Source of the DNA: Planoprotostelium fungivorum | Lineage: Eukaryota > Evosea > Variosea > Cavosteliida > Cavosteliaceae | Length of the DNA: 64,000 nucleotides | Direction of reading: 5' to 3' | NCBI GenBank assembly: GCA_003024175.1 | Contig: MDYQ01000068.1 | Location: 49,577-113,576 of the forward strand | Shown here: positions 52,301 to 64,000 of the stretch, one piece after another | Numbering within the stretch: position 1 is the first letter of the stretch | How the letters are laid out: the number at the start of each line of letters is the position of its first letter | Notes under the pieces: model-generated | What the model saw: only the letters and a program-made list of their open reading frames with translations | Databases searched by the model: none | What the model was told of the DNA's origin: nothing | Translations under genes and position numbers: made by a program

Positions 52301-54911
52301 TGGATCTGTTTACTACCAACCGAAACAATACTTCTGGGGTAACGATAGCGTCAGCTATAAGATCTGCGATAGCACAGGCGCATGCAAGGAGGCAAATATC
52401 ACATACGTCGTCGCTTACAGACCACACGCACCCTTTGCATTGAATCAGACCCTCATCACTCCTCAGAACGGTGAGAAGAGATGTGAAAGAGAGAAGCTGA
52501 AGGAGGCAGGTGTCTCTGTGAACATCAGCTCGAGACTGTTCTGTCCTGACTCGCCTCTGTCCTTCGTACGAGTCGACTCAGTCACCTCTGGCTCGTTCGC
52601 GATGAACACATCTCAGTCTTATCCAGCATCGAGTCCAGTGAGTCTCAGATGACATTGTCTATCATCTGATACATAGCACAGTACCTTCTCGACGCTATGT
52701 ACACACCGCCCCCGTTCAAGTCTGGCTCATTCATCGTTATCTTGACAGCATGTAACGAGCAGTCGATGTGTTCGCCGCTGCAGTTCAACTTCACTGTCGT
52801 GGCACCGATGCCACCCAAATGGTTGAATGCTACCGCCTACGACAACTCTACCAATCAAGAGGTTTTCCCCACGATATACATCGACTCCACACAGAACATT
52901 GGAACAAAGCTACAGCAGATGTACGATCTCTACGTCGCTCTCAACATCAGCGACATCGATCGAGACAGTGCAAAGATTAGTGTGAGTGACAAGATCACAT
53001 GTTATCCTCCTTCATGGGAGAGTAGATGTTAACGATCAATAGAGAACTCCCTCGTACGGTACTGCTCACGTGAACGATGTGTACACGAATAGTGACAACG
53101 AAACGATCCTTGTCATTCGCTACATTCCCACCACCAGCACGGCTACGAACGACACGATCCGTTACGCTGCCTGTGATATGTGGTACCAGTGTGCAGAATC
53201 TTCCATTCAGATCACTTTTCCCGTGGGTGGCGAGCCTGGTTACTGCTACGGTGGTATCATTCTCACCTTCTTCGGTTTGGTTCTGGGTTTCACTGGCTTC
53301 ACCTTCTATTCAGCATCAAGAGCTTGGCATCTCATCGATTTCATGCAGCTGATGGTGAGTGTAGATGTCATGTCATACCTGGCAGCGTGAGGTAACATGT
53401 TTGCAGGTGCTGTCATCGCAGGTCAATGTCAACTATCCCACCTTCTACATGAACTTCATCGGCTGCTTCTCTTGGCTCAACCTCTCTGCTTCTGTGCCCT
53501 GGCAGGTGAGAGATGACACACGTTCACCTGTTCGGACCACTCACAGTTGAGACAGATCTCTACAGCACTGAAACAGTTCATCTTCACCTTTGAGTCAGAG
53601 GAGAGACGTGCAGGTCACAGAACCTTACAGTCTGTCGATCAGTTCATCAGTCAGGCCGTGGCCGACGTGCCGGGAGAGAGATACCTCACAGGCACTCTCT
53701 TCTGGACACTTGTCATCTGTCTCGTCCCTGCCTTCCTCTCTCTCTTCTTCTATGTCATGCAGAAGCTCTCAGTCACATACGGACCTGCGTGTGAGAAGCT
53801 GAAGAGGATCTGTCAGACCATCACGTGGAGGATCTGTCTCTTCGCTTATCTAGGCGTGGTCTTTGCTTGCCTGCATCAGCTCGTGATGCAAGGTAGAGTG
53901 GGCACTGACGGCTCGACATCCATGACCATCGCCACCATCGTGGCCTGTTTGGTCTTACTCGTCGCCACGCCCGGACTTCCCATCATCTACATCCTGGCCG
54001 TACGTCATCGTTGGGACAAGATGAAGCAGCCGATCGATCTACCTGCATCTGCCGTAGTCAGTGAGTATTCCATCGCGATGGACGATTTAAACTGAGACGA
54101 AACAGAAGAGAGAGATTTCAAGTTGATCTACAGACCTGATTCCATCGGCTTCTCTGATTTATCACCGAGAGAAGTGACGCAAGAGACTACCCGAGCTCCC
54201 ATAGAGAACGAAGACGACAGGTGAAGAACATTTTGTTTGACTTGATCTGACCCATTCAGATACACTTACGACACGAGAGTGTTGGGATGTACTGCCGGCT
54301 TGTACAAACCGTGGCAAGCAAAGGACACCCTCATCCACAGATACTTCTACCTCATCGTCTTTGCAAAGAAGTTCCTCCTCGCTCTGGTCATAGCCCTCTT
54401 CGCCTCCAACCCGTCACACGCTTCCACCTACGTGCAGATCATCGCCCTACTCATCATCCTCGTGGCTTACATCGCCATCATCCTATGGCAGAGACCTTAC
54501 GCGGACTACTTCTCCATGGTCATCGATTTGCTTCTGTCGGTCGTGGTCGTTCTGGTCCTCATCTTCTCCGCTCTCATGGTCGATGAGAACACGCTCAGCA
54601 GCCGAAACCGCACTCGTCTGTGCGTGGCTATGATCTGGATCCACTACGGTACAATGGTCCTCTTCTACATCGTCTGCATCCCAGCATTCATCAAATCGAT
54701 GTTCGATCGAAAGGAGAAGGAGAAGAAGAGAGAGCAGCAGCAGCAGGATCTCACGCAGATTGGGCTGGAGAATTCTGGAATCAACGAAGAGGGGCTGCCG
54801 GCATACAGAGACATCAGGAGTGGTCTGTACACACCGACCATGATGCTGGAAGTCGTCACGCCACCGGCTTCACCTAAGGTGGACAGATCTCCCAGCCAGA
54901 ATAGAATCTAG
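49312..54911 (+). CDS. Short paralogue of the giant TRP-like surface protein, possibly a pseudogene
   Basis: About 1,550 residues if fully translated. Signal peptide MHLLGLLLSCVLVATVQADIY, the shared N-terminal exons to 51,842, then a direct jump to sequence matching about 9,160 of the left gene, one Ig/cadherin-like segment (52,240-52,980) and the full TRP-like domain (53,050-54,911) with the same SRAWHLIDFMQLM and VNVNYPTFYMNF signatures. All DUF11-like exons are missing. An in-frame TAA (50,460-50,462) stands where the long gene has GCG, between HSF and the codons for PAY. At the deletion joint (51,843-51,900) the usual phase-0 donor has no matching in-frame acceptor; a GTATAT donor with a CAAG acceptor would rescue the frame. 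The well-kept channel exons argue for recent decay or homogenisation by the long copy. Confidence 0.7.
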
Positions 54912-55720
54912 ATCCAAATAAAACATCCATCTAATTCAAGCGTTGTGATATGTTTCATCATGTGAAGAAAATGGTTATGAAGCGAAGTTGTATAGATATA
55001 GGATGTCTAATTTGGAGCGTACGATCAGTTTTTGAAGAGACGGCAGTCGTGTCGATGATCGATGAATGAACGAAACGTACGATATCCTCTCGAAAAGACC
55101 ATTTCAAATTCATTTCCTGACGAGAGAGCCTCTTTATTGCGAATCTGAGGCCTCAGATTCGAATTGAAGAGAGTGCTGCCGACCTCCTTCTCTTCCCATT
55201 ACAACAAGATAGATCTGCAACAGTTCAGATCCTGCGCCATATGTTGTATTGACGATCTCTACAGCTGAAAAAGATTTCTCGTCAAGATCACACCAAGTCC
55301 TCCCTTATTGATGAGATGCACAGATATAGAAAGATGTTTGTGGAAGATCGCTCCTCTCCTGAATCACACATGCACATTAATCTCAGGTCAGATCAACATC
55401 ATCGAGCAGCACTCGCCTCTGTGATTCTATGAACCGTTCTGTGGATGATTGAACGAATGCTTTGGGGTCGACACAGAACTATCGTCCCACGTAGGTCTTC
55501 TGCTTCTGAAGGTGGCTCAATGTCTCTCTCTTGTGTTTGATGGTTGTTCTTTCAAATTCGAATCACGTGTTTGAATTTCATCGACTTTTCGAGCCGAGGC
55601 TTCCCCTCCGTTTCCATACAGACACACAACATCAGCAACCCCACGAACACGACGGTATGTCTTCCAATCCAAAATCATTCTTGTCTCATGACATCCACAC
55701 AGAAAAAGACGATACACAAA
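54912..55720. other. Spacer between short giant paralogue and SH3 gene
   Basis: Counterpart of 4,538-5,363 with substitutions and indels. Probable 5'UTR intron of the SH3 gene: donor GTATGT near 55,656, acceptor just before 55,703. No other gene seen. Confidence 0.5.
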
Positions 55721-57206
55721 ATGAGCGAACAACTCCAAGGCCCCACCATTGCTCTCGTTCGCGCTATCCGAGAACACAAAGCGACAAATCCCTCTGAGAT
55801 GAACTTGGTCATTGGACAGATTTATCATGTCAAGTCCATTGAAAATGGAATCTGCAGAGGTATTTCTCTGTCCGGCCAGTCTGGACACTTTCCAAGTGAG
55901 TTCTAAGTCCAACACCTCACACTGACCTCCATCTCAGTGAACTGCACCGAAGAAGTGGCCAATCTGTCGGGCACGAGACAACAGAGAGCTGCTACCATTC
56001 CCATCGCGGGAGCCCAGCCTCTCCATTATGTCAACACAAAGACGGAAACCAACAATCAGACCGCCACCAAGAAACCATTGTTCGGTAGACTCTTATCACA
56101 GAAGAAGAAGGGAGATCTGTTCATCAGCGAGCCCACATATCAAGACTCCACAGCCGAACCTTCTTCTGCAGCTCCCTCCATGTCTTCCATCCCATCATCC
56201 TCTTACGATTCGAGCCCATCATACTCTCAGCAACAACAAAAGACCCACTTGCCTTCCACATCGCAGATGTCATACGCCCAACCCCCCACCCTCCCAGCCC
56301 AAGAGCCCATGTCATATCCATCTTACGAAGAAGAACAAGTCGTCCAAGATGAAGAGTTCTACGCGATCGCCATCACATCATGCCAGAACCGACCCAGGGG
56401 ACAGTTGAGCTACAGCGAAGGAGAGTACATCGTCGTGAAGGAGAGGCTCCCGACCAACTGGTGGCGCGGTCACATCTACAACCAGCCAGAACGTTACGGC
56501 TTGTTCCGTGACTCGACCGTCCAGGTGATTTGAAATTCAAAGTCGCAGTTTTGGAGGGAAAATTGACGGCCGTAGATCATCGACGCCGACTCCATGATGC
56601 AAGACGAAGACGAATTAGAGGACCTTCCAGATTCTGTTCCAACTATGGTTCGATACGGCAGCAACAGCAACAACGCTTCACCTGCAGAGAGAAAGAAGCC
56701 ACAGGTGCCGTCCCGTCCGTCGACCGATGCATCATCATCATCTTCCACTGCGAGACAGATGACAATGGTGAGAAGAGACAGAGAGGACGTCTTCTCATGA
56801 TGATGCAGGTGTCTGCACCTCTTCCGGCGCCCATCATCACGAGACAAGAAGAGAAGGAACACAGAGCAATCTTCTCTTTCGAAGCAAAGAAAGAGACGCA
56901 GCTCAGCCTGATGAAGGGAGAGACCATCATGGTTAGGGAGAGAAGAGATGGAGGCTGGTGGAGCGGTTACAGCCAAAGACTCGACAGAGAGGGACTCTTT
57001 CCTTCGACTTACGTTCGAGAGGTGTGATGTCGAATGATGGAAGATGATTCTGATGTCCATCTCAGATGGATCGTGAGACGGACGCACAAGAACAGCTGGA
57101 CAAGATGGCGGCGAAGATGAGCTCGATGACAGCCAAGTATGAAGAGAGGATCAAGCAGATGACACAACAGATGGAACAACTGAATAGAGCCGCCACCAGC
57201 GAATAA
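55721..57206 (+). CDS. Three-SH3 adaptor with C-terminal coiled coil (right copy)
   Basis: Same gene as at 3,052-4,537. Exon 1 is 55,721-55,895, exon 2 55,938-56,524. The second intron is read as ending at GCCGTAG so that DSTVQ joins IIDADSMMQ in frame; the third joins RQMTM to VSAPLP; the last removes GTGTGATGTC..CTCAG before MDRETDAQEQ. Three SH3 domains, two low-complexity linkers (SQQQQKT; QQQ-type and SSSSS runs) and a terminal coiled coil as in the left copy. No base difference was found, even in introns, so the pair is either very recent or kept identical by gene conversion. Confidence 0.86.
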
Positions 57207-57229
57207 ACTCCAAATTATTTAGACTCGAT

Positions 57230-58142
<913 letters not shown>

Positions 58143-60203
58143 TCATCCATTCCACGTGTAGACTCGTATTTCATCTCCGTGATTCAAGTCCACCGTCTTC
58201 TGTCTCAAGTGCACCCTCACATCTGTATCACTCTCTCTCGTCTCCTTCGGTGCCGTATTGTGGATCCTGATGCGGTCGAGCGTAGGTATTGCTCGTAGCC
58301 ACAAGATGACCCAATCATACAGGGGACACGCTGAAAAGTCATCTCTGTCGTGGACACCAAGGACGCTGAAACTGATGTCACCGTGCAGCCGGATGCTCAG
58401 TTCTTTCAAATTTGGTAGAGGAGAGAGGGTGGGAGGTACAGGTGGATGAAGTTCGTTCTCGTCCGTAGCAGATGTTACGCTGAGACATTCGAGGGAGGGA
58501 GGGAGTTGGGAGAGGCAGCCCGGCGTCAGTGGATTTCCTGTAAATGTCAACTTTCACTCTGCGTTTTTCGCTCACAGAAGATGTGTGAGGCTGGTGAGCT
58601 GACGCAGGTGTGGAGGAAACACCATCTCCATCTTGTGCTCCCAATCTTCTTTCAATTCGATAAATCGAATGGGCATGTAGCTTCCTTTCGTTCGTTCAGA
58701 GTCCATTTACGTGACGAGAGGATGAGTATCTTCACCGTCAGATAAGGGTGCGACGACTTGTTCAATCGATCGGTATTTGCAGTGAATTCTCTCCAGTCTG
58801 GGCAAGTGACTCGATTTTAATTTACCTCTGCCATTCGTTCAGAAGAGAAATGATGAAAAAATAATCTCACGTTTGTAGCAGGCGTAGATCTGTGATGAGA
58901 GGGTGACGATCAAAGAATTGTGAGAACAGAGAAGGATGGTAAGCCGCAGAGTCGTCTGGGTCGATTTTGAAGGTAAATTTCAGCAGAGTCAGGAGAGGCC
59001 AACTGAAATGCATTGACACGTGTGTCGTATGGATCAGACTCACGTCTGTGCGGTTGCAGCCCTCTGCATGTAGTGAGGCAGACGTAACTTGGTCAGTTTG
59101 GTGCATTCACCCAATCGAGCGATGAATTGACTGTGTCTGGCCAAGTGTTCGATCTCGTCGACATGGTAGAACCGCACGACTGAGATGTGATGAGATGAAT
59201 GGACTTGGATGATCTGCATCGTGATGATGGTGAATGTGATGTGGAGTGGACTCACCCAGGTTGAAGTGTTCGAGCGATGAAGGTTTGATTAGACATTCTT
59301 CAAAACATCTATGCGATGCGTGAGGAGACGTAAAGACGTGACGATGAATACAATAAAATCGAATATAATAGCCACGGCCTCACCTGTACATCACCTCTTC
59401 CATCTTATCCGTCAACCGAAAGTCGATCTTGATACAAGCAAAGTTCCTCTGTTCAAATTGTTGAATCGTAGAGCGAGCACATTTTGACTTGCCATCGACA
59501 TCGATGTAGATCCTTCGAAGTGATGGATAAGTCTCTGGATTACTGAAAGTCGAAGCGGAATCTTTCTCTCGTTCTTCCAGTGTGAGGTGAAGACTGCGAA
59601 CGAAAGATGTGGCCTGTGGATGAGACGAAAAGTAACGTCTGACTTGGGAGGGGATCCTGAAGGGAAGAGTGAGTGAAGAGAGCCAGTATTGTTGCCAAAG
59701 AGGAAAAGCGATGTGATAGAAGTGCTTGCTGCATAACATCTGAAGACAGATTAGAGTTGCGATGGGAGGAATAGACATGATCAATCTCACGAAATCAAAG
59801 AGAGAATCAGTCAGATAGGATATTTTGCCGAGAGAAGGGTCGGGAAGAAGGTGATCGGCGATCTTTTCGATGATTTCTGCGGGTAGTTGTTCTAACGTCA
59901 GACCTTCTTGTTGTCTCCTTTTCGATGACCCCATCTCCTCCTCTGTGATGTCATCAGGCGACAACGGTCTTTTCACTGCATTGTGTCTCTGATTGAGTGT
60001 TTCGAAGAAGAGATTGCTGTGAACGAGGACTGTTTCGTATCTGCAGTCTGTTGTTAGATCAAACCGGAAACATATGACGCATCTCACCTGCTGAGTGATT
60101 GAAAGAGGAAAGAGAGGTCAGTCTGGTTGAAGTGATTCTCCCACTCTGTCAGTAGCTGAGTATCAGGATAGCCAAAGAGTTCAGGACGGCTAATTTCGCA
60201 CAT
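58143..60203 (-). CDS. F-box / leucine-rich protein A
   Basis: Substrate-receptor type protein of SCF ubiquitin ligases by its domains. ATG 60,203 gives RPELFGYPDTQLLTEWE; the second exon (acceptor CTGCAG, then YETVLVH) carries a basic stretch and the F-box (LTLEQLPAEIIEKIADHLL). MLCSKHFYHIAFPLW follows, then leucine-rich exons (PSLRRIYIDVDG; ECTKLTKLRLPHYM; PLLTLLKFTF; ITDLRLLQT; PNLKELSIRLHG), ending IRVYTWNG. An apparent in-frame stop near 58,715 disappears when a GTGAAG..GAAAG intron is removed, joining SDG to SYMPIRFIEL. About 550 residues. Same strand as F-box B, about 440 bp downstream of it. Target unknown; such families expand and turn over fast in amoebae. Confidence 0.78.
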
Positions 60204-60644
60204 GGAAGCTGATGTTTGGCCACATCCGAAAAGATCACCTCACGATGACGTCATCCAATCGTGCTCGAGCACCTTCACTTTTCACTTGCAGAGACCGAAT
60301 TGAACCTCTGTTTTCCAGACGTCAAACTCCGGCAAGTGACTGTCAATGACACGAACCATCTTCTTGCTGACATCGATCTCTCGGTGAACATCAGTTGCTG
60401 CAATCTCGACACATACGGATCGCTGTATGATTCGACGGAACAATGTGTGACTGATCTTTATTCTCATCGACCGGATCGCCAAGGCAGTTCGCGACAGCTC
60501 TATGAATCACCGGCTTCTGATTCTCCACAGACGATTCCATCGAATCAAATGCTCATCGCAGGACAGCTCGCCGTTCCAAACACACCGAATGAAATGCCTG
60601 CGTCTGAAGACACCACCATTCTCTTCTTCCATCTATTTTCTTCT
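60204..60644. other. Spacer between F-box genes A and B
   Basis: Presumed 3' end of B and promoter of A. A plus-strand frame of 201 codons (60,261-60,866) overlaps the end of B, is not conserved in the left-arm copy and is not called. Confidence 0.45.
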
Positions 60645-62683
60645 TCAAGCGCTCCCAACGTGGACGTCGACATACTCGGAAGTTCCATCGTCATAGGTGA
60701 CCCTGACTGTACCACCTCTGACGTCCACCCACACCTCCATCTCTCCACACACGTTCCACTTGTTATCGATGCGAAAGTGCTCCAGCGTGGGGATGCCCTC
60801 CAGCCACCGTTTCAACCATACGGCGAGAGGACAAACACCATCTTCAACTTCGATGGCAGATTCTAATCCATCCAATACTTTGATGCTCAACTCTTTCAGC
60901 TTGGGCAGAGGAGGGAGAGGAAGAGGTAGGGGAGGCTGTTCCATTATTAGGCCCGACTGGATGGCCAAGAGGCCGAGGACCTCTAAAGAGGGTGGCAGAT
61001 GGCACAGTCCTTCTTGTGACAGTGGTACATTCCTGGAATCGATGAGAAGAAGAGGGACAGCCTATTTCACCTCAGTTGAGTCAAGAGGGGCAGCCGCTGC
61101 AAGTGATGAGAGAACCTCTTCTGTTCTTGACGAATGTCTTTCATCACTTTGATGCTTCGAATGGGTCGATACGTTCCTACATCTGTGAGTTGAACGTGCA
61201 ACGCTCGAAATCACCGTCAGACAGGGGAGATATGACTGCTTCTATCGATTGCCAGTTACAGTGGACTCTCTCTAGATTGGGTAATTGATTCGATTTGACG
61301 TCTCCGCTGCATATTTCGTTCAGATGCAGATGGTTCGACTCGAGCCGAAGGACATCGACTCACGTGAACTGCAAGCTGATGTCTTTGATGCACGGATGAC
61401 GCTCGTAAAAGTCTGAGAAGAGGGAGGGGTCGTAGCCTTCGTCAGAGTCTGTGGGCTGGATCAACAGCGCGGTCTCATAGTACAGTTTGAATCTCTGCAG
61501 GAGAGGCCAACTGTGATCGTCACTGACAGTTCAATTACGAAGAATAGACGCCCACGTGCGTTGAGTCAAGCCAGATTGCATGTAAGAGGGGAGTTTAAGC
61601 TTGGTGAGGTTCTGGCATATCTCTATTTGTTGCACAAAAGTACGGTCTCTGTCGAGGGCGAAGAAGAAACCCTCCTTCTTCATTGGAATGATACCTGTGA
61701 ATCGATGAGATGGAGGCCCATTTTAACGGGACTGTTTCGAGACTCACGCAGTTCTAGGTGCTCCAGAGATGGTTTGATGAGATTATGTTCGATGCAGCTG
61801 CGAAGATCGTGAGAATAGATGTCAAAGCAGAGGAGAGGTGAGATGAAAGTGAGATCATCAGATTTCTCACTCGTAGTATGATTCCATCAAGCCGTCCTCC
61901 ATTCTAACCATTCGAATCTTCACGCAGGCGAGATTTACTTTTTCTAATGAGCTGAAGACGGCCCTCCTATCCGTATCGTAATCAATGTCGATCTTGATCC
62001 GTCTCAGAGATGGAAATAGTTTTGAGGTCTTGAAGACCTCCAACGACTCTCTCTCGGAGTCATGCAGTCGAAGATCGAGAGTGCGAACGAGAGGAGCAGT
62101 TTCGGAATGTTTTGCAAAATAGCTTCCAACTTGACCGGGAAAGTTGAAGGGAAGAGACAATCGAGAGAGGAAGTGCTTGAGGTAGATGGGATGGATGATG
62201 TTATACAAGTTCCGATTGCATAACATCTGAGAGATGAGTCAAAGAGAGAACGGATCAAGGGTATCTCACAAGGTGGAAAAGAGATCTGAACAAGGGAGAA
62301 AACCTTCTGAAATGGGCGCGAGGGAGCAATAGACGGATGATGTGTTCTAGAATCTCAATGGGTAGTTGTTCTAAGGTGATGTGACCCTGTCGCTGCTTCT
62401 TCACTGGATTTCCCGTGCTGTTTGCATCTTCAGAATGCTTTCTCTTGGATTGTGTTGGTTGTTGCTGATTGAGGTCACCAAAGAGATCCTTATGAACAAG
62501 CACTGTATTATTTCTACAATCTTCGTATGAGACCAAGGCACATCATTCGGAGGTGACATCAACTCACCTGCCAAGTGATTCGTAAAGAACCGTGAGGACT
62601 CGCTGATCGAATTGACTCTCCCATTCTGTCAGCAGTTGATTGTTCGGGTGACCGAAGAGCTCAGGGCGATTGGCTTCAGCCAT
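60645..62683 (-). CDS. F-box / leucine-rich protein B
   Basis: Paralogue of F-box A. ATG 62,683 begins AEANRPELFGHPNNQLLTEWE, then an exon with NNTVLVHKDLFGDLNQ, a basic KRKHSEDANSTGNPVKKQRQ linker (possible nuclear signal) and the F-box (ITLEQLPIEILEHIIRLLL). MLCNRNLYNIIHPIYLKHFL opens the next exon (62,226-61,867). Leucine-rich exons follow down to the last (KLKELSIKVLDG; IPTLEHFRIDNKW), ending VDVHVGSA at 60,645. About 550 residues. The 3' half is also present, broken, at 1,480-2,045 of the left arm. Likely SCF substrate receptor; ligand unknown. Confidence 0.75.
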
Positions 62684-62992
62684 TCCGTGATGCGTCTGAT
62701 CTGTCCCTGGGGTAAAACCAAGAAATTCTATTTCCGGTCGTTACTGCCTCATTGTAGATGACGTAACCTTGTGTCCCTCTCTGACCACCCCCTCACTTCA
62801 CTGTGTATATCTGTACTTCATCCAAATGCATCAACATTAAAATTTACACGTTTTTCGACATCTTCACCTTTACCCCTGTCTGCGTGCTTCTTCTTACTCT
62901 AAGCACTTCCACAACCCCTTTTCTTCCACTCTCGATCGCCGCAACAATCTCACGATTGAATCACCCACTTCAACACAGATGACACAAAAAAC
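62684..62992. other. Spacer between F-box B and MFS gene
   Basis: Promoter of F-box B and 3' flank of the MFS gene. Homology to the left arm extends about 65 bp past the MFS stop, to about 62,928 (left 472), which is one breakpoint of the F-box rearrangement. Confidence 0.5.
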
Positions 62993-64000
62993 TCATTTAT
63001 GATGTTCGTCCTGCTGAACTCGATTCTCTTCTTTCTTCTCTGAATCCGTGTGAAGGATGAAACAGCACACGGTCATCATAGTAGAAGTGACCACGAGGCA
63101 CAACACATAGACGTTCCACCCTTGATCTCGGATGATCATGCCTGTCGATCACATCAGCCATCATCATCATCACGGTCTCACCCATCGGCATTCCGGCTGC
63201 AATTCCGGCCGCTCCCACGGCTCCACCGATGAGGCCCAGCGACGTCCCTGTTCCCATCAATTCTTCACGGATGCTCCATCGTTCCTTCACTCACCCGAAG
63301 CCCTCGGATCGACCAATTCCGTGGCTGCCACGGCCAGTAGAGTGTGTGGACCGTTGAGAAAGAAGCCGATCATCCCTATGATGAAGACATTGACAAAGTA
63401 AGAAGTGGAGACGAAGCTGTACAATGCCACACACTGTCTCGTGTCACCTCGTACGTTTCGAGAAGGAGAGAAACGTACCCACAATGCCGTGCCGGCCGAG
63501 AAATAAAGACAAGCTGGAATCCGATTTCCCTTGCAGTGTTTGTCACTGTAATAGCTGGAAGCAAATCCACCGGCGAGAGAGAAGAGTTCGAACCAGAAGA
63601 CACAGCTGGAGGCACCGGTGGTTGTCAGACCTCTACTCTCCATGGCAAACAAGAGGATCCTGTTGTACGTCACACTCTGGCTTTTACATCGACTCACCAG
63701 TCTAAGATACTGATTCGGACGGTGTACATGCACAGGTTGGACAAGAAGAGCAACCACACGACTTTGTTCTTGAAGATCATGTTGACTAGATCGACGTCCC
63801 CGACGTGATGATGCTGTGATGATCTCATCAGTTACATTGTCATGACAGTGAAAACACACGATCATCGTGGTGATGATCATGATGGCACACGATGGTGTGA
63901 TCGATGTGTGTGATGATGGAGGACAGAAGAGTCTTCTCACCTCAGTTTTTCTATCCGCTTCCAAGTCGAGATGAATGGCGGGGCTCTGCTGCCATCAATT
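62993..64000 (-). CDS. MFS organophosphate:phosphate antiporter (GlpT/SLC37-like), longer partial copy
   Basis: Same gene as 1-407 but reaching further 5' before the window ends. Exons on the minus strand: one reading NMIFKNKVVWLLFLSNLCMY then TVRISILDW (about 63,697-63,785), one from ILLFAMESRGLTT through FELFSLAGGFASSYYSD to YFSAGTALW (about 63,480-63,657), one with FVNVFIIGMIGFFLNGPHT, and the last two as in the left arm, stop at 62,993. The helix F-x-NK-x-VW..L-x-N..MY..R..I-x-DW and the G-x-x-SD loop are GlpT/UhpT/SLC37 signatures. Introns are 40-60 nt. The N-terminal half lies beyond 64,000, so whether this copy is complete cannot be said. Confidence 0.82.

Noticed and set aside
58690-58760. 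In-frame TAA in F-box gene A after DTHPLVT
   Set aside because: Removing a GTGAAG..GAAAG intron joins SDG to SYMPIRFIEL in frame and skips the stop.
60261-60866. Plus-strand frame of 201 codons between F-box genes
   Set aside because: It overlaps the 3' end of F-box B, lacks recognisable features, and is broken by indels in the left-arm counterpart.
63130-63200. CATCAT microsatellite-like run
   Set aside because: Short and imperfect; it lies in an MFS intron and adjacent exon and is mirrored in the left arm.

Overview
The window is nuclear DNA of a compact-genome protist. It has spliced genes with very short introns (mostly about 40-60 nt, nearly all starting GTGAG and ending AG), many genes per kb, and a eukaryotic gene set: an SF3b splicing subunit, an SZT2-like KICSTOR protein, a RING/TRAF/WD40 ligase, F-box/LRR proteins, SH3 adaptors and a TRP-like channel. 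I infer an amoebozoan, perhaps a protosteloid amoeba. The taxon is an inference, not something the sequence proves.

The whole window is a giant imperfect palindrome. The left arm (1 to about 34,044) and right arm (about 49,297 to 64,000) carry the same genes in inverted order: an MFS organophosphate transporter, an F-box cluster, a HINT-type HIT hydrolase, a three-SH3 adaptor and a very large membrane protein. Between them lies a 15 kb unduplicated core: a small secreted protein, the SZT2-like gene, SF3B6 and a TRAF7-like gene. Arm identity is uneven. It is apparently perfect over the MFS end and over 2,398-4,691 (HINT plus SH3, introns included), a few percent divergent over the C-terminal part of the big gene, and much lower over its N-terminal part. 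The F-box block inside the palindrome lies in the same orientation in both arms, so it has been inverted in one; the left version is broken.

The centrepiece is the gene on the minus strand at 5,364-34,029, roughly 8,000-8,700 residues. It has a signal peptide, a long ectodomain of bacterial-adhesin-like (DUF11-like) repeats including eight consecutive near-identical phase-0 exons, a bacterial Ig/cadherin-like section, and a C-terminal multi-pass membrane domain that resembles the TRP (Pkd2/Flc) family. Its right-arm counterpart (49,312-54,911, plus strand) has the same two ends but lacks about 22.3 kb of repeat exons, and carries an in-frame TAA. The two genes look like long and short forms of an adhesion-type channel, one of them perhaps decaying.

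The core genes appear to be housekeeping or signalling genes: SZT2-like (nutrient signalling to TORC1) is divergent with SF3B6 (spliceosome) across a 126 bp gap, and the TRAF7-like ligase converges on SF3B6. Nothing viral, no CRISPR and no convincing RNA gene was seen. One ambiguous base (8,063) marks a probable assembly gap.
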